Assembly: GCF_001659605.2 (NCBI RefSeq)
Contig: NC_035161.2
Location: forward strand, 9,099,738-9,163,737
Source of the DNA: Manihot esculenta
Taxonomy: Eukaryota; Streptophyta; Magnoliopsida; Malpighiales; Euphorbiaceae
Direction: 5' to 3'
Length of the DNA: 64,000 nucleotides
The position numbers and the translations under genes were made by a program. How positions within the stretch are numbered: position 1 is the first letter of the stretch; each line of letters starts with the position of its first letter. Under the pieces are notes generated by a model. The model did no database searches, was not told the origin of the DNA, and worked only from the letters and a program-made list of their open reading frames with translations. This document shows, one piece after another, positions 22,001 through 32,144 of the stretch.

Positions 22001-24064
22001 CAGGACTTCTCAAAGATAGCAGCTCCTCTAACCAGACTGACCAGGAAGAATCAGAAGTTTCTGTGGACCGACCAGTGCGAAGGGAGTTTTGAAGAGCTTA
22101 AGAAGAGGTTGACTTCAGCACCAGTTTTAGCTCTGCCATCTAGTGGAGAGGACTTTACAGTCTTTTGTGATGCGTCCCGCGTGGGACTGGGTTGTGTGCT
22201 TATGCAGAATGAGAGGGTGATTGCTTATGCTTCTAGGCAGCTAAAGAAGCATGAGTTGAATTACCCCACACATGACCTTGAGATGGCAGCAGTAATCTTT
22301 GCACTCAAGATGTGGAGGCATTACCTCTATGGGGTAAAATGTGAGATCTTCACCGATCATAAAAGCCTGCAGTACATCCTGAGTCAAAGAGATTTGAATT
22401 TGAGACAGAGGAGATGGGTAGAGTTGCTGAGTGACTATGATTGCAAGATTCAGTATCATCCGGGTAAGGCGAATGTTGTGGCAGACGCCCTAAGCCGGAA
22501 GTCACTAGGCAGTCTATCCCACATCACGGCAGAGAGGAGACCAGTGGTGAAGGAGTTTTACAAGCTCATTGAGGAAGGTCTACAGTTGGAGTTGTCTGGT
22601 ACAGGTGCCTTGGTTGCTCAGATGAAAGTGACACCCGTGTTTCTGGAGCAGGTGGCTCAGAAACAGCATGAGGACCCAGAGTTAGTAAAGATTGCGAGGA
22701 CTGTTCAGTCGGGCAAAGACAGCGAGTTCAGATTCGACAACAAGGGGATCCTCCGCTATGGGAGTCGATTGTGTGTACCAGATGACATAGGGCTAAAAGG
22801 AGACATTATGAGAGAGGCCCATAATGCAAAATACAGCATTCACCCCGGAGCCACCAAGATGTATCAAGATCTGAAGAAGGTTTATTGGTGGCCAGCTATG
22901 AAGAAAGAAGTGGCACAGTTTGTGTCAACCTGCGAAGTGTGTCAGAGGGTGAAGCTGGAACATCAGAAGCCGGCTGGAATGCTTAACCCGCTACCTATTC
23001 CAGAGTGGAAATGGGAGAATATCGCTATGGACTTCGTAGTGGGGTTACCGGCAACGTCCAACAGATTGGACTCCATATGGGTAATTGTGGACAGACTCAC
23101 CAAATCTGCTCACTTCATCCCTGTCAGGAGTGGTTATTCTGTGGACAAGTTGGCGCAGGTGTATGTAGATGAGATAGTCAGACTGCATGGGGTTCCTGTT
23201 TCTATAGTGTCAGATAGAGGGCCCCAGTTCACCTCTAAGTTTTGGCGGAGTCTGCAGAATGCCATGGGTACTAGATTGGATTTTAGCACTGCCTTCCATC
23301 CACAGACAGACGGACAGTCAGAGAGGACCATCCAGACTATAGAAGATATGCTAAGAATGTGTGTGCTGGACTTTGGCGGTTCTTGGAGGCAGCATCTACC
23401 TTTGGTGGAGTTTGCCTACAATAACAGCCATCATGCTAGCATCGGGATGGCTCCATATGAAGCATTATATGGGAGGAAGTGCAGGTCACCTGTTTGCTGG
23501 GAAGAAGTTGGAGAAAAGGCCTTAGCAGGGCCTGAACTAGTAGAGATCACCAGCAGGGTGGTACCCTTAATCAGAGAAAGAATCAAGACTGCTGCAAGCA
23601 GACAGAAGAGTTACGCAGACATCCGTAGAAGGCAAGTAGAGTTTCAGGAGGGGGATCTGGTATTGCTTAAGGTGTCTCCAATGAAAGGAGTGGTTCAGTT
23701 CGGGAAGAAAGGTAAGCTGGCTCCGCGATACATCGGACCCTTTGAAGTCTTGCAAAAGATTGGGAATGTATCGTACAAGCTGGATTTACCTACTTCAATG
23801 GAGAGAATCCATCCGGTTTTCCATGTTTTTATGTTGAGGAAATTCGTGTCAGATCCGGGCAAGGTTCTTAGTGAGCCTGATGTGGAGATCCAAGAGGATC
23901 TCACCTATGTTGAGCAGCCAGTACGGATCCTAGACACCTAGATCAGGAAGCTGAGAAACAAGGAAATCCCGATGGTGAAAGTCCTGTGGAACCACCACAA
24001 TATGGAAGAATGCACTTGGGAGACACGGGAGTCTATGCTCCGGCAGTATCCCCATCTCTTTTAG
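19070..24064 (+). pseudogene. gag-pol: gag-pol polyprotein of element E, two nonsense codons
   Basis: The frame runs from ATG 19070 to TAG 24062-24064, broken at 19250-19252 and 23939-23941, both TAG where copy F has CAG. The longest open part, from Met at 19271, is 1556 residues. In those coordinates: a Tyr/Pro-rich stretch (about 35-105), the capsid-type gag domain (about 135-290), a nucleocapsid knuckle Cys-x2-Cys-x4-His-x4-Cys (385-398), aspartic protease with Asp-Pro-Gly-Ala (484), reverse transcriptase with Phe-Ile-Asp-Asp (818-821), RNase H (Asp967), integrase zinc finger (His1184) and catalytic Asp1254, Asp1315, Glu1351 (D-x60-D-x35-E), then a GPF module. The second stop lies inside the chromodomain and removes its C-terminal half. 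Tekay clade by domain order and primer site. Confidence 0.93.
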
Positions 24065-24135
24065 AGGTTAGTATCTATGTGTTCTATGTGTTTAGTATGT
24101 ATGTTACGTTTCATGATATGCATGTACTAGTTGAG

Positions 24136-24172
24136 GAACATTCGGGGACGAATGTTCTTAAAGGGGGGAGAA
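24136..24172 (+). promoter_or_regulatory. Hairpin and polypurine tract of element E
   Basis: The inverted repeat GAACATTCG/CGAATGTTC around GGGA is at 24136-24157. The purine run AAAGGGGGGAGAA ends at 24172, directly before the 3' LTR. Confidence 0.85.
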
Positions 24173-26441
24173 TGTAATACCCGGCTAGACTCCGGTATCG
24201 GAATTCCTACCGTCCGGTGGAATCTCGGATGTCGGAGACCTCTAGAAGGGTAGAATCATGTTTTTATGAAATGTTTTCATGTTTTTAATGGTTTTGAGTA
24301 TGAAATTGAATGAGTTTTTGCATGAAAAGTCCTTGGAGGAAAACCCAGGTTCGGCCGCCGAAAGTCAAGTTCGGCCGCCGAACATGCATGCGTTCTGGAG
24401 GCACGTTAGGCCCCCGAAAGCATGAGTGAGGGAAGTCCAGGTTCGGCCGCCGAACCTCATGTTCGGCCGCCGAACATGGCATGCATGCGGAGGCACATTC
24501 GGCCCCTGAACGTGGTCTGGCCAGCCACTATAAAAGGGTCCCTTAGCCGAAAACGGGCGAGCTTTTTCCCATTTTCGGCCAAGGTGAGCTCTCCGCCGTC
24601 CCTCACCCATTTTTGATGTTCTTCCTCTAAATCTTTCAAGATTTTCACTTGTTTTCACTTGGTTTTGAAGATTTAAGCTTTTGAAACAAGTTTTGGAGCT
24701 TTGGGAACTCAGGAGCTCATTTTCGTGGATCTCCAAGTTTAGGTCGTCTCCCTCTCGATCTTCAAGAGGTAAGGGCTGATCTTAAGCTCCTTATGTGTTT
24801 TAAGTGAGATTTTATGAGTTCTTTGAGTAGAAATGCATGTTAGGGTTTATGTTGAGTTATGGGTCTATATTGATGTTTTGAACAATGTGGCTTGCTTGAG
24901 TATGTTTGAAGTGTTGTAGTTGGGGTATATGACTGTTTGAGACCCCTAGGAACTTGTATGCATGTTTTGGTTGAGGTTTATGCTTGATTTGAAGTTTTGG
25001 GAGGCAAGAGGTTCATTTGAACCAAGTTTCTGCCCTTCTGGCAGAAACCAGGTTCGGCCGCCGAAGGGAGTTTCGGCCGCCGAACCCCCTTTGTGGAGGC
25101 AGCATTCGGCTGCCGAAGTTGCCCCCGAAAGGAGACTTTCGTCTCTGTCTGGGACTTTCGGCCGCCGAAGGTGCCGCCGAAAGTGCCTGACTTTCGGATC
25201 TGTCCAGGACTTTCGGCCGCCGAAGGTGCCGCCGAAAGTGCCCTGTTCAGCTATTTCATGCATATCTCTATGAGATATTTTCAGGATGTTTTAGGGGTTT
25301 TTGGGGAATATTTTAGAGTTATGATTGAGTATGTTTGGTCCCTCATTTGAGTCCACCTGTGTAGGTTCGGACCCGAGGAACCGAGGACCCCAGCAGTGAG
25401 TTCAGCTGCTTCGGTGTTGTCAGAGTCAGCCAGAGGTGAGTGGAACTAAAACTTAATCTTTTAAATTAAATGTTTTATCATGTTTCATGCATCATGATTA
25501 TGCAATAGGATGATTGCATTAGTTTTCACGAATATGCCACATTGCATAAATTATTGTTGTTGATGTGGGTGAATGTCGGATGACCCAATTAGTCCAAGAC
25601 AGGAAGACCAGGCCCCATGCTACAGGCCTGGCACAGAGTAAGCAAGTCCAGGCCCCAGTATACAGGCCTGGCACAGAGTAAGGAAAGACCAGGATTCCAT
25701 CCTATGGTCTAGCACGGTTATGGGACTTGAAGACCAGGAGCCAGAAGAGGCCCTGGGAATATGGTAAGTAATGTATGTTCTGATAGGAAAGACCAGGACC
25801 CCATTCTACAGGCCTGGCACAGAGTTAACTTGGACTAATTGGTGACGAGTTCACCCAACCCTTATGTGGATTGTTTGTGTTATGATGCATTTCATAGAGC
25901 ATAGTGTTAATGTGTTTTAATAGCTCTACTCACTGGGCTTTTAGCTCACCCCTCTCCCTTTACCCCCAGGCTTGCAGGTACAGTATAGTGCGGGAGTCCG
26001 GATAGAGTAAAGAAGTCATGCTTATGTAATAGCTAGCAATGGACATGATCAAATTGTAATGTAAAGTATTAATCAGTATAGTTATGAGATGATGTTTATG
26101 GATGTTAGAGGTGTGCTTGACCATAGATTGTTGTATCCCTTTTAAACATGATCTTAGAGATTTATATGATGTTTATGTATACCAACTCAACAGATGTTAT
26201 GTTGCCCATTGGGGGCACAGATGAGATCCCACAGAGGGATCAATGTTATGTTAATGTTATGCACAGGTTGAGTTTGGTTGATGTTCATAGAAAGAAAAGT
26301 TTTAATTTTTATGCATGTTGTTGATCATGTATGGGATTATACAGGTTCACAGGTTTTATGTCAGGCTTGCTACGGGTCCCGGCGGCCTTAAGTCGACCCG
26401 GATCCTAGCGCCGGTAGCGGTCCGATTTTCGGCTCGTTACA
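24173..26441 (+). repeat. 3' LTR of element E (2269 bp)
   Basis: Same length and layout as the 5' LTR. TATAAAA is at 24529-24535. Palindromes lie at 24349-24385, 24441-24478 and 25052-25242. The very end reads GGCTCGTTACA against GGGTCGTTACA in the 5' copy. Confidence 0.93.
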
Positions 26442-28655
26442 AAGGCTTCGGGAGCGCCTTTGGCCTCCGAAAGTCTTGTTTGAACGAGCCAAGGTTCGGC
26501 CGCCGAAAGTCAAGTTCGGCCGCCGAACATGCATGAGTTTAGGGGGCACGTTAGGCCGCCGAAGGTCTTCGACCAGGCCACCTATAAAGGGCCCTCAGAT
26601 CGAAAATGGGAGAGTTTTCTCCCCATTCTCGAGCTCAGGTGAGTTTTAGCCCTCCCTTGGTCATTTTCATGTTCTTTCTTCATCTCCTTCATGTTTTCAT
26701 GAGCTCCATGGTTGTCTTGAAGAGCTTTGAAGCTTATGAGGAGTTTTGGGAGCTAGGAGCTTTTGGAGCTTGGATTCTCCACACCTCCGAGTTAGGGATT
26801 TACACCACCCTCGATCTTCAAGAGGTAAGTGTAGATCCTTGCTTCCCTAGTGTTTTTATGAAGTTTTATGAAGGTTTTGATGGTTGAGTATGGGTAGATA
26901 TGCATGTTAGGATTTATGTGGGTTTTATGCCCAATGTATGTTATGTGATGTTTGTGTTGAGGAGTTTATGTTAGTTTATGCTCCTTTATGCTTGTAGGAG
27001 TGTGTATACATGTTTGGGAGAGAGTATGTGAGGTTGAGGTTGGTTTTGGGGGGTTGGGAGGCTGGTATGCTCGTGAGGCTGAGTTCTAATGAACTCAGGT
27101 TCGGCCGCCGAAGGTAGTTTCGGCCGCCGAACCTGCCTGAGGATGCAGGGTTTGGCCGCCTAACCTTGCCCCCGAAAGTTGAGTTTTGGCTTGAAAGCAG
27201 ACTTTCGGCCGCCGAAGGAAGGATTCGGCCGCCGAAAGTGCCTGACTTTCGTCTCTGGAGTGGGACTTTCGGCCGCCGAAGGTGCCCGAGTTTCGTCTCT
27301 GGAGGGAGGGTTCGGCCGCCGAAGGTGCCGCCGAAAGTGCCCTGTCCAGCCGTTTCTTGGGTGTTTCCTATGCATGTTTTAGTGATGTTTTAGAGGGTTT
27401 TTGGGGAGATGTTTATGAGTTGTTTAGAGTATGTTTGGCACCTCATTCGAGTCCACCTGTGTAGGATCGGACCCGAGGGATCGAGGAGGCCATCAGTGTT
27501 AGCAGTTGCAGAGTCGGTTCAGCGTCTGCCAGAGGTGAGTAGAACTAAACTTAATCTTTTATTTTTAAGAAAATCAAATGTCTAAAGCATACTCATGCAT
27601 CATGTTTACATATGTAATAGGATGATTGCACTAGTTTCACGAATGTGACGCATTGCATAAATTGCTGTTTATATGATGAGATGGGTGGACCAAGGCGACC
27701 TCAATAGCCCACAAGTCTGTCATTGAGTCTTTGTCAGTCGGGCGAGTACATGTAGGAAAGCCCCATGAGAGCTCCTTCGGGGCTGAGTGTTGATAGAGGG
27801 AATGTTGGGGTCATGTCTAACCCTGAGGGGAAGGACGTTTCGCGAACCCTCTAAAATCACCCGCAAGAGGAAGAGAATGCTAGCGTGAACTCAAGCGGGA
27901 GTGAAAGGATTGTTGTGTAATAGTTGTGATATGGCGCATTTCATGAAAGCATGTAATTAATGAATTGTTTTCCTTATTTCTACTCACTGGGCTTTTTAGC
28001 TCACCCCTCTCCCCTAACCCCAGTTTTGCAGGTCAGAGGTAGGCTAGGAAGATGTCAAGGGTAAAAGGTTTTGCTTATGTAATAGTATTAGCTTAGTACT
28101 TTTAGTGTGGACATGTATTATGATTGATATAATGATTTGTAAGAGAATGTAATGTAAAGTTAATTGGAGTTATGTTTATGGATTAGAACTGTGCTTGTCC
28201 CTAAGACTTGGTTAGTCCCTGTTTAATACATGATGTATGTTATGCTTGATGTTGAGTTGTGTTAGAACTAATCTTGTGGCATGTGTTGTTAATGGATGAG
28301 GACCCTAGAGGAGGTCTTATGTTTGTGGTTTGATGCATGCACAGGTTAGGTTCTAGTTCCTTGGATGTAATCCCAGCTTGATGTATGTTATGTAGACCCA
28401 GCTAGAGTTTTGATGAGGGCTCTAGTAGGGGGGTCCTTTTATGTTTTCAGTTATGTCGCATACAGGTCAAGCTCGGTATTTACACCATATGTTTCAGTTT
28501 TTATGCATAAGTTTTGATCATGTATGGGATTTGACTAGGTGATAGGAGGTATGTTTGGCTTGCTACGGGTCCCGGCGGCCTTAAGCTGATCTGGATCCTA
28601 GCGCCGGTGGCGGTTCGGGCCGTTACAGAGGGGTATCGGTTTCCGGGTCGTTACA
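26442..28655 (+). repeat. 3' LTR of element D, second segment
   Basis: The first five bases are the right AAGGC duplication of E; D's LTR resumes at 26447, corresponding to 12009 of the 5' LTR. Palindromes lie at 26491-26529 and 27098-27337. The double end with an internal primer-site-like GAGGGGTATCGG is present again (first end 28627, second 28655). Confidence 0.92.
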
Positions 28656-29564
28656 TGATGAATAGTGCCCAATGTCTTCAAATGTTACCCTTTATGGGTA
28701 ATCCAAATGCACAGAACCCTAAGTCTCTAAATGTTACCCTTTATGAGTAATCTCGATGAACAAAACCCTAAGTCTCCAAATGTTACTCTTATGGATAACC
28801 CAAATGAATAGAGTTCTAAGTCTCCAAATGTTACCATTTATGGGTAACCCGATGAACAGAGCCCTAAGTCTCCAAATGTTACCCTTTATGGATAACCCAA
28901 ATGAACGGAGTTCTAAGTCTCCAAATGTTACCCTTTATGGGTAACCCGATAAACAGAGCCCTAAATCTCCAAATGTTACCCTTTATGGATAACCCAAATG
29001 AACATATTTTAGGTCTCCAAATATTACCCTTTATGGGTAATCCCAATGAATAGAGCCCTAAGTCTCCAAATGTTACCCAAATAAATAGAGCCCTAAGTCT
29101 CCAAATGTTACCCAGGGTAACCCAAAATGAACAGAGTCCTAAATTTCCCAGATGTTACCCTTTATGTATAAACCGGATGAACAGAGCCCTAAGTCTCCAA
29201 ATGTTGCTCTAAGTCTCCAAATGTTACCTTTTATGAGTAACCCAAAATGAATAGAGCTCTGAGTCTCCAAACGTTACCCTTTATGGGTAACCCAAAATCA
29301 CGTTTTACTTGTCTCAACCGCAGATCTAACAAGCGGGTTGCAAGGCAACTAAACGCCTCCACCCAACATCCAAACGGCAAATGAACCACAAATCTGATAA
29401 GCGGGTTGCAAAGCAACTTCGGCGTCCTCTCTAGGTGGACGATGGGAGACAAATATTACCCTAGATGGGTAACACAAAAGAACAGGAGCCCTAAGTCTCC
29501 AAAAATTTTAAAACTTGACGAGAGAGAGAGAAATTAAATCTCTACGAGAATAGCTCTGATACCA
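28656..29564 (-). repeat. 5' internal part of the copia-like element: tandem repeats and primer site
   Basis: About 14 copies of a 48-49-bp unit fill 28676-29300; most contain GTTACCCTTTATGGGTAAC, a hairpin with 7-bp arms. Some units are shortened. A spacer with two copies of AAGCGGGTTGCAA follows, then at 29553-29564 the minus-strand primer site TGGTATCAGAGC next to the LTR. No coding frame of substance exists. Confidence 0.75.
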
Positions 29565-29752
29565 TGTAGAAATATAATATTTTGTTATTGTTGTTCTCAA
29601 TAGAGATTACAACCTATTTATAGGTGAGAGACCGTATCTAAACAGGAAGGAAAATAAAGTCTATAATTATACAATCCTAAGATTAAGTAACTGATCCATC
29701 TATCAATATTTACTTACTATATTAACATATTTACTTCCTATAACTTATAACA
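29565..29752 (-). repeat. 5' LTR of the copia-like element (188 bp)
   Basis: It begins TGTTATAAG on the minus strand at 29752 and ends TTTCTACA at 29565. It is nearly identical to 11430-11617. Confidence 0.88.
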
Positions 29753-29968
29753 ACAAAAGCGATATTTGGGGAAGAAAAAAGGTTTTTATAAGACGGTTGG
29801 TGGTAAGATTTAATTATGGCATAATAAGTAGGACAGTCATCATTGAGGGGCAAGATAGGCAAAACGGCATGAGCAGCGAAAGACCAATCTCAGTGGGCCA
29901 CGTGCCCCAGATCTCGAGAACAACTATCTTTTTCAAATCTAAAGAATCAAAGACTAGTGGGGGACCTC
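29753..29968 (+). other. 3' untranslated part of the Tat-like element with purine tract
   Basis: No coding sequence is seen. The tract AGTGGGGGA at 29956-29964 is a plausible polypurine tract and lies four bases before a TG that would start the 3' LTR. Confidence 0.45.
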
Positions 29969-30444
29969 TGATGTTATATAACAATCACCCAAAGTAAGCC
30001 ATGAGTTGTCACCACAACACAGGATTATGTGACAAGGATCTGATAAGTGGGAAACGCAGTCCAACTGAAGAAAGGAAAACCCGAACACCTCAAACACATG
30101 GTTTATCATCAAGACTCGCCCTTCCCTGGATTGGATGAATCTTAATATAAAGTTACCATTATTAGGCAATTCAGTGTATTCCTATTATGCCTGTAATCGG
30201 AGGATCATCAGCCTATTAGCCGATAATATCCCTAATTAAATTGCCGGCCACATCACCGCTGGGTTATTAGAAAATATTTTATTTATCTCATCTTCTTACA
30301 ATATAAAAAGAGAATGATCTTAAACACAAATACTCACAAATTCCATATTCATCTCATTTTCCAGATTACTGACTTGAGGTTGGAGTGGCTGTCATGGGCA
30401 CCCACCACCTCACTTTCTCTGTCTTGCAAGATTTGTCAATCACA
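29969..30444 (+). repeat. Probable 3' LTR of the Tat-like element
   Basis: The stretch begins TGATGTTATATAAC after a purine tract. Its last part carries the block TTACTGACTTGAGG...GGAGTGGC...CTTTCTCTGTCTTGCA that I associate with Tat-clade LTR ends. An AATATAAAAAG stretch at about 30300 may be its TATA box. The right end is uncertain because no target duplication can be tested. Confidence 0.45.
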
Positions 30445-30749
30445 ACGCAGCTTCATTCTGATCCAATATTATTTTTTTTATTAATTTTTAAAATTAATGC
30501 TAAAATTAAAATATTTCATAAAATAATTTATCAGTAAGACTCTAATTAAATCACTAATAACAAGTCTATCGGATATACTTACGATTTAGCTCGAAAATAA
30601 TTCTAATGACACACAAATAAATGACAAAAGAAAAAATAAGATTATTTTCAGATTTCTTTCAAAAGAAGACATTAAAGAAATAAGAAAAAATATATATTAG
30701 AAGAGCGCAGCAATATAAATTTCTTAAAGAACTTTATTTTATTTACATG
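30445..30749. other. AT-rich intervening DNA
   Basis: I see no coding frame, repeat family or element end here. It lies between the probable Tat-like LTR and the CACTA-like element. Confidence 0.6.
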
Positions 30750-31394
30750 CATGTATAAGAAAGTTTCGATTTACCAACGGATTTTATTAACAGATTTTCA
30801 TCTATTGGTAATTTTAACGGATTTACTAATAAATTTAAAAATTTGTTGGTAAATTTTAATATAAAAAATTTTGTGTAAAAATTTATTAACGAATTTCAAA
30901 TACATTGGTAATCTATTAGTATTACTAACGGATTTCAAAATATGTTGGTAATTTATAAATATATAAAATAATTAGTATTGAAAGTAATTTCGTTACTAAT
31001 TCACTAACGGATTTTAATCTATTAATAAATTTCAAAAAATATTTAAATTACTAACGGACTCTAAATCCGTTAGTAATGTGTTCAAAAAATTATTAACGGA
31101 TTTAAAAATCCGTTACTAAATTTTATCATTAAATTAGTAAGTAAAAAAGTTTTAAATTTACCAATGGATACTATCCGTTAGTAAATCTATTGGTAAATTT
31201 AAAATAACATCCGCATAAAATTTTCGCATTATTTTTTTAAAAATCCACATTTTTCAATTACCAACGGATTTATTAACGGATTTCAAATCCGTTTGTAATT
31301 ATTTGAGGGAAAAAAGTCTTTTTTTTTTGAAAAATTTAGTAACGGATTCAAATATGCTAGTAAATTCGTTAGTAATCTGCTTTTATAAATATAA

Positions 31395-31885
31395 CACCAC
31401 CTCTTCTCCTTTTATCATTCCTTCATTTTATCATTTTTATTTATTCCATTTTCTTTCCCTTTCTCTAATTTTCTTTCTTTTTCTATTATTTTCTTTCATT
31501 TCACTTTCTTGTCTTATTTTTTTCTATTATTTTTCTTCCATCTCTTATCCTTTTTTATCTCATTCTCTTCCCTCTTTTATAATTTTCTTTATTTTGCTCT
31601 ATAAATTTCATTTCACTTTCTCCATTTTCTTTTTCATTATTTTCTTCCATTTCTTCTCTTATTCTTCATTTTCTCTATAATTATCCTTCATATTATTTCC
31701 TCTCATATTATTTTCTTCTATCATTTTCTCTTTTTTTTTTCTCATTTTTCTAATCATCTTTTTACTCTACTCTCATTCTTTCTTTTTTCATAATTTTTAT
31801 TTTTCTATTATTTTTTTTCTTTTTCTCTTTTTTTCTCTCTTTTTTTTTTATCATTTTATCCCATTTACTTTTTTCTTTCAACTTT
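31395..31885 (+). repeat. Polypyrimidine tract inside the CACTA-like element
   Basis: For about 490 bases the + strand consists almost only of T and C with short A insertions, built from variants of TTTTCTTTC and TTTCATTATTTTC. The accidental open frame here encodes only Phe/Ser/Leu/Ile runs and is not taken as a gene. Confidence 0.8.
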
Positions 31886-32144
31886 CTATATATTTCTAAT
31901 AAATATTGGACATAAATTAAAAACTTTGTAACAATAATAATATAACTTTAAATCTTATTGAATTAATAAAAAATAATATTAATAATAAAATTTATTATTT
32001 AATAGAAATAATAATTATTTTAAAATTATTTGTAATTTACTAACGGATTTATCAATAGATTTAAAATCTGTTAATAAATTATGTTTTTGTCAATTTACTA
32101 ACGGATTTAAAATCCGTTAGTAATAATAATGGAAACTCGGTTAG

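Larger units (their letters stand above)
16536..26441 (+). mobile_element. Full-length Tekay element E (9906 bp)
   Basis: Two 2269-bp LTRs bound an internal region with primer site, leader, one gag-pol frame of 4995 bases and a polypurine tract. Perfect AAGGC duplications flank it (16531-16535 and 26442-26446). By eye the LTRs differ at about 12 positions, about 0.5 percent, so this is a recent insertion, later than D. Only two nonsense codons disturb the reading frame. Confidence 0.95.
11787..28655 (+). mobile_element. Tekay element D, deleted non-autonomous copy (split by element E)
   Basis: The 5' LTR is 11787-14217 and the 3' LTR is 16314-16535 plus 26447-28655; both total 2431 bp. The flanks CGATG and TGATG form a 5-bp duplication with one change. 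The internal region is only about 2.1 kb: a capsid-less gag and a wreck of protease and early reverse transcriptase fused to the extreme end of pol. By eye the two LTRs differ at about 18 positions, under 1 percent, so D moved recently in spite of its damaged coding region. Element E later inserted into the 3' LTR. Confidence 0.9.
11430..29752 (-). mobile_element. Non-autonomous copia-like LTR element without coding sequence (interrupted)
   Basis: Two 188-bp direct repeats (11430-11617 and 29565-29752) bound it. On the minus strand the primer site TGGTATCAGAGC abuts the right LTR and a purine tract (complement of 11618-11630) abuts the left one. Removing the nested element D leaves about 1.45 kb: two LTRs, 169 bases next to the 3' LTR and about 900 bases of mostly tandem repeats. 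I see no gag or pol. The superfamily call rests on LTR size and the style of the purine tract. Flanking bases AAAAC and ACAAA do not form a clean duplication. Confidence 0.65.
7424..30444 (+). mobile_element. Tat-like Ty3/gypsy element, gag plus antisense ORF, no pol seen (interrupted)
   Basis: Two segments, 7424-11429 and 29753-30444, flank a copia-like insertion. In order they hold a gag remnant on +, a repeat-rich spacer, an antisense pseudogene with the PF04195-type domain, a spacer with a purine-rich AGTGGGGGA tract at 29956-29964, and a probable 3' LTR. Antisense ORFs between pol and the 3' LTR are known in Tat-clade elements. No reverse transcriptase or integrase is recognisable, so this copy is a deleted or non-autonomous derivative. 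The 5' end is lost at the junction with LTR C. Confidence 0.6.

Noticed and set aside
28676..29300. Regular 48-49-bp repeats with short palindromes, CRISPR-like at first sight
   Set aside because: Spacers between palindromes are repeats themselves, and the array lies between LTR, primer site and polypurine tract of a retroelement.
11425..29757. A target duplication for the copia-like element
   Set aside because: AAAAC and ACAAA do not match without shifting; the left LTR end is also mutated. I do not claim a duplication.
30750..30766. A precise left terminus of the CACTA-like element
   Set aside because: The sequence only partly matches the right terminus, and no 3-bp duplication could be confirmed (ATG against TTG), so the border is given as approximate.
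31303..31680. Open frame of 125 codons with Phe/Ser/Leu/Ile runs, membrane-like
   Set aside because: It is a translation of the polypyrimidine tract; composition explains the open frame and the hydrophobic look.
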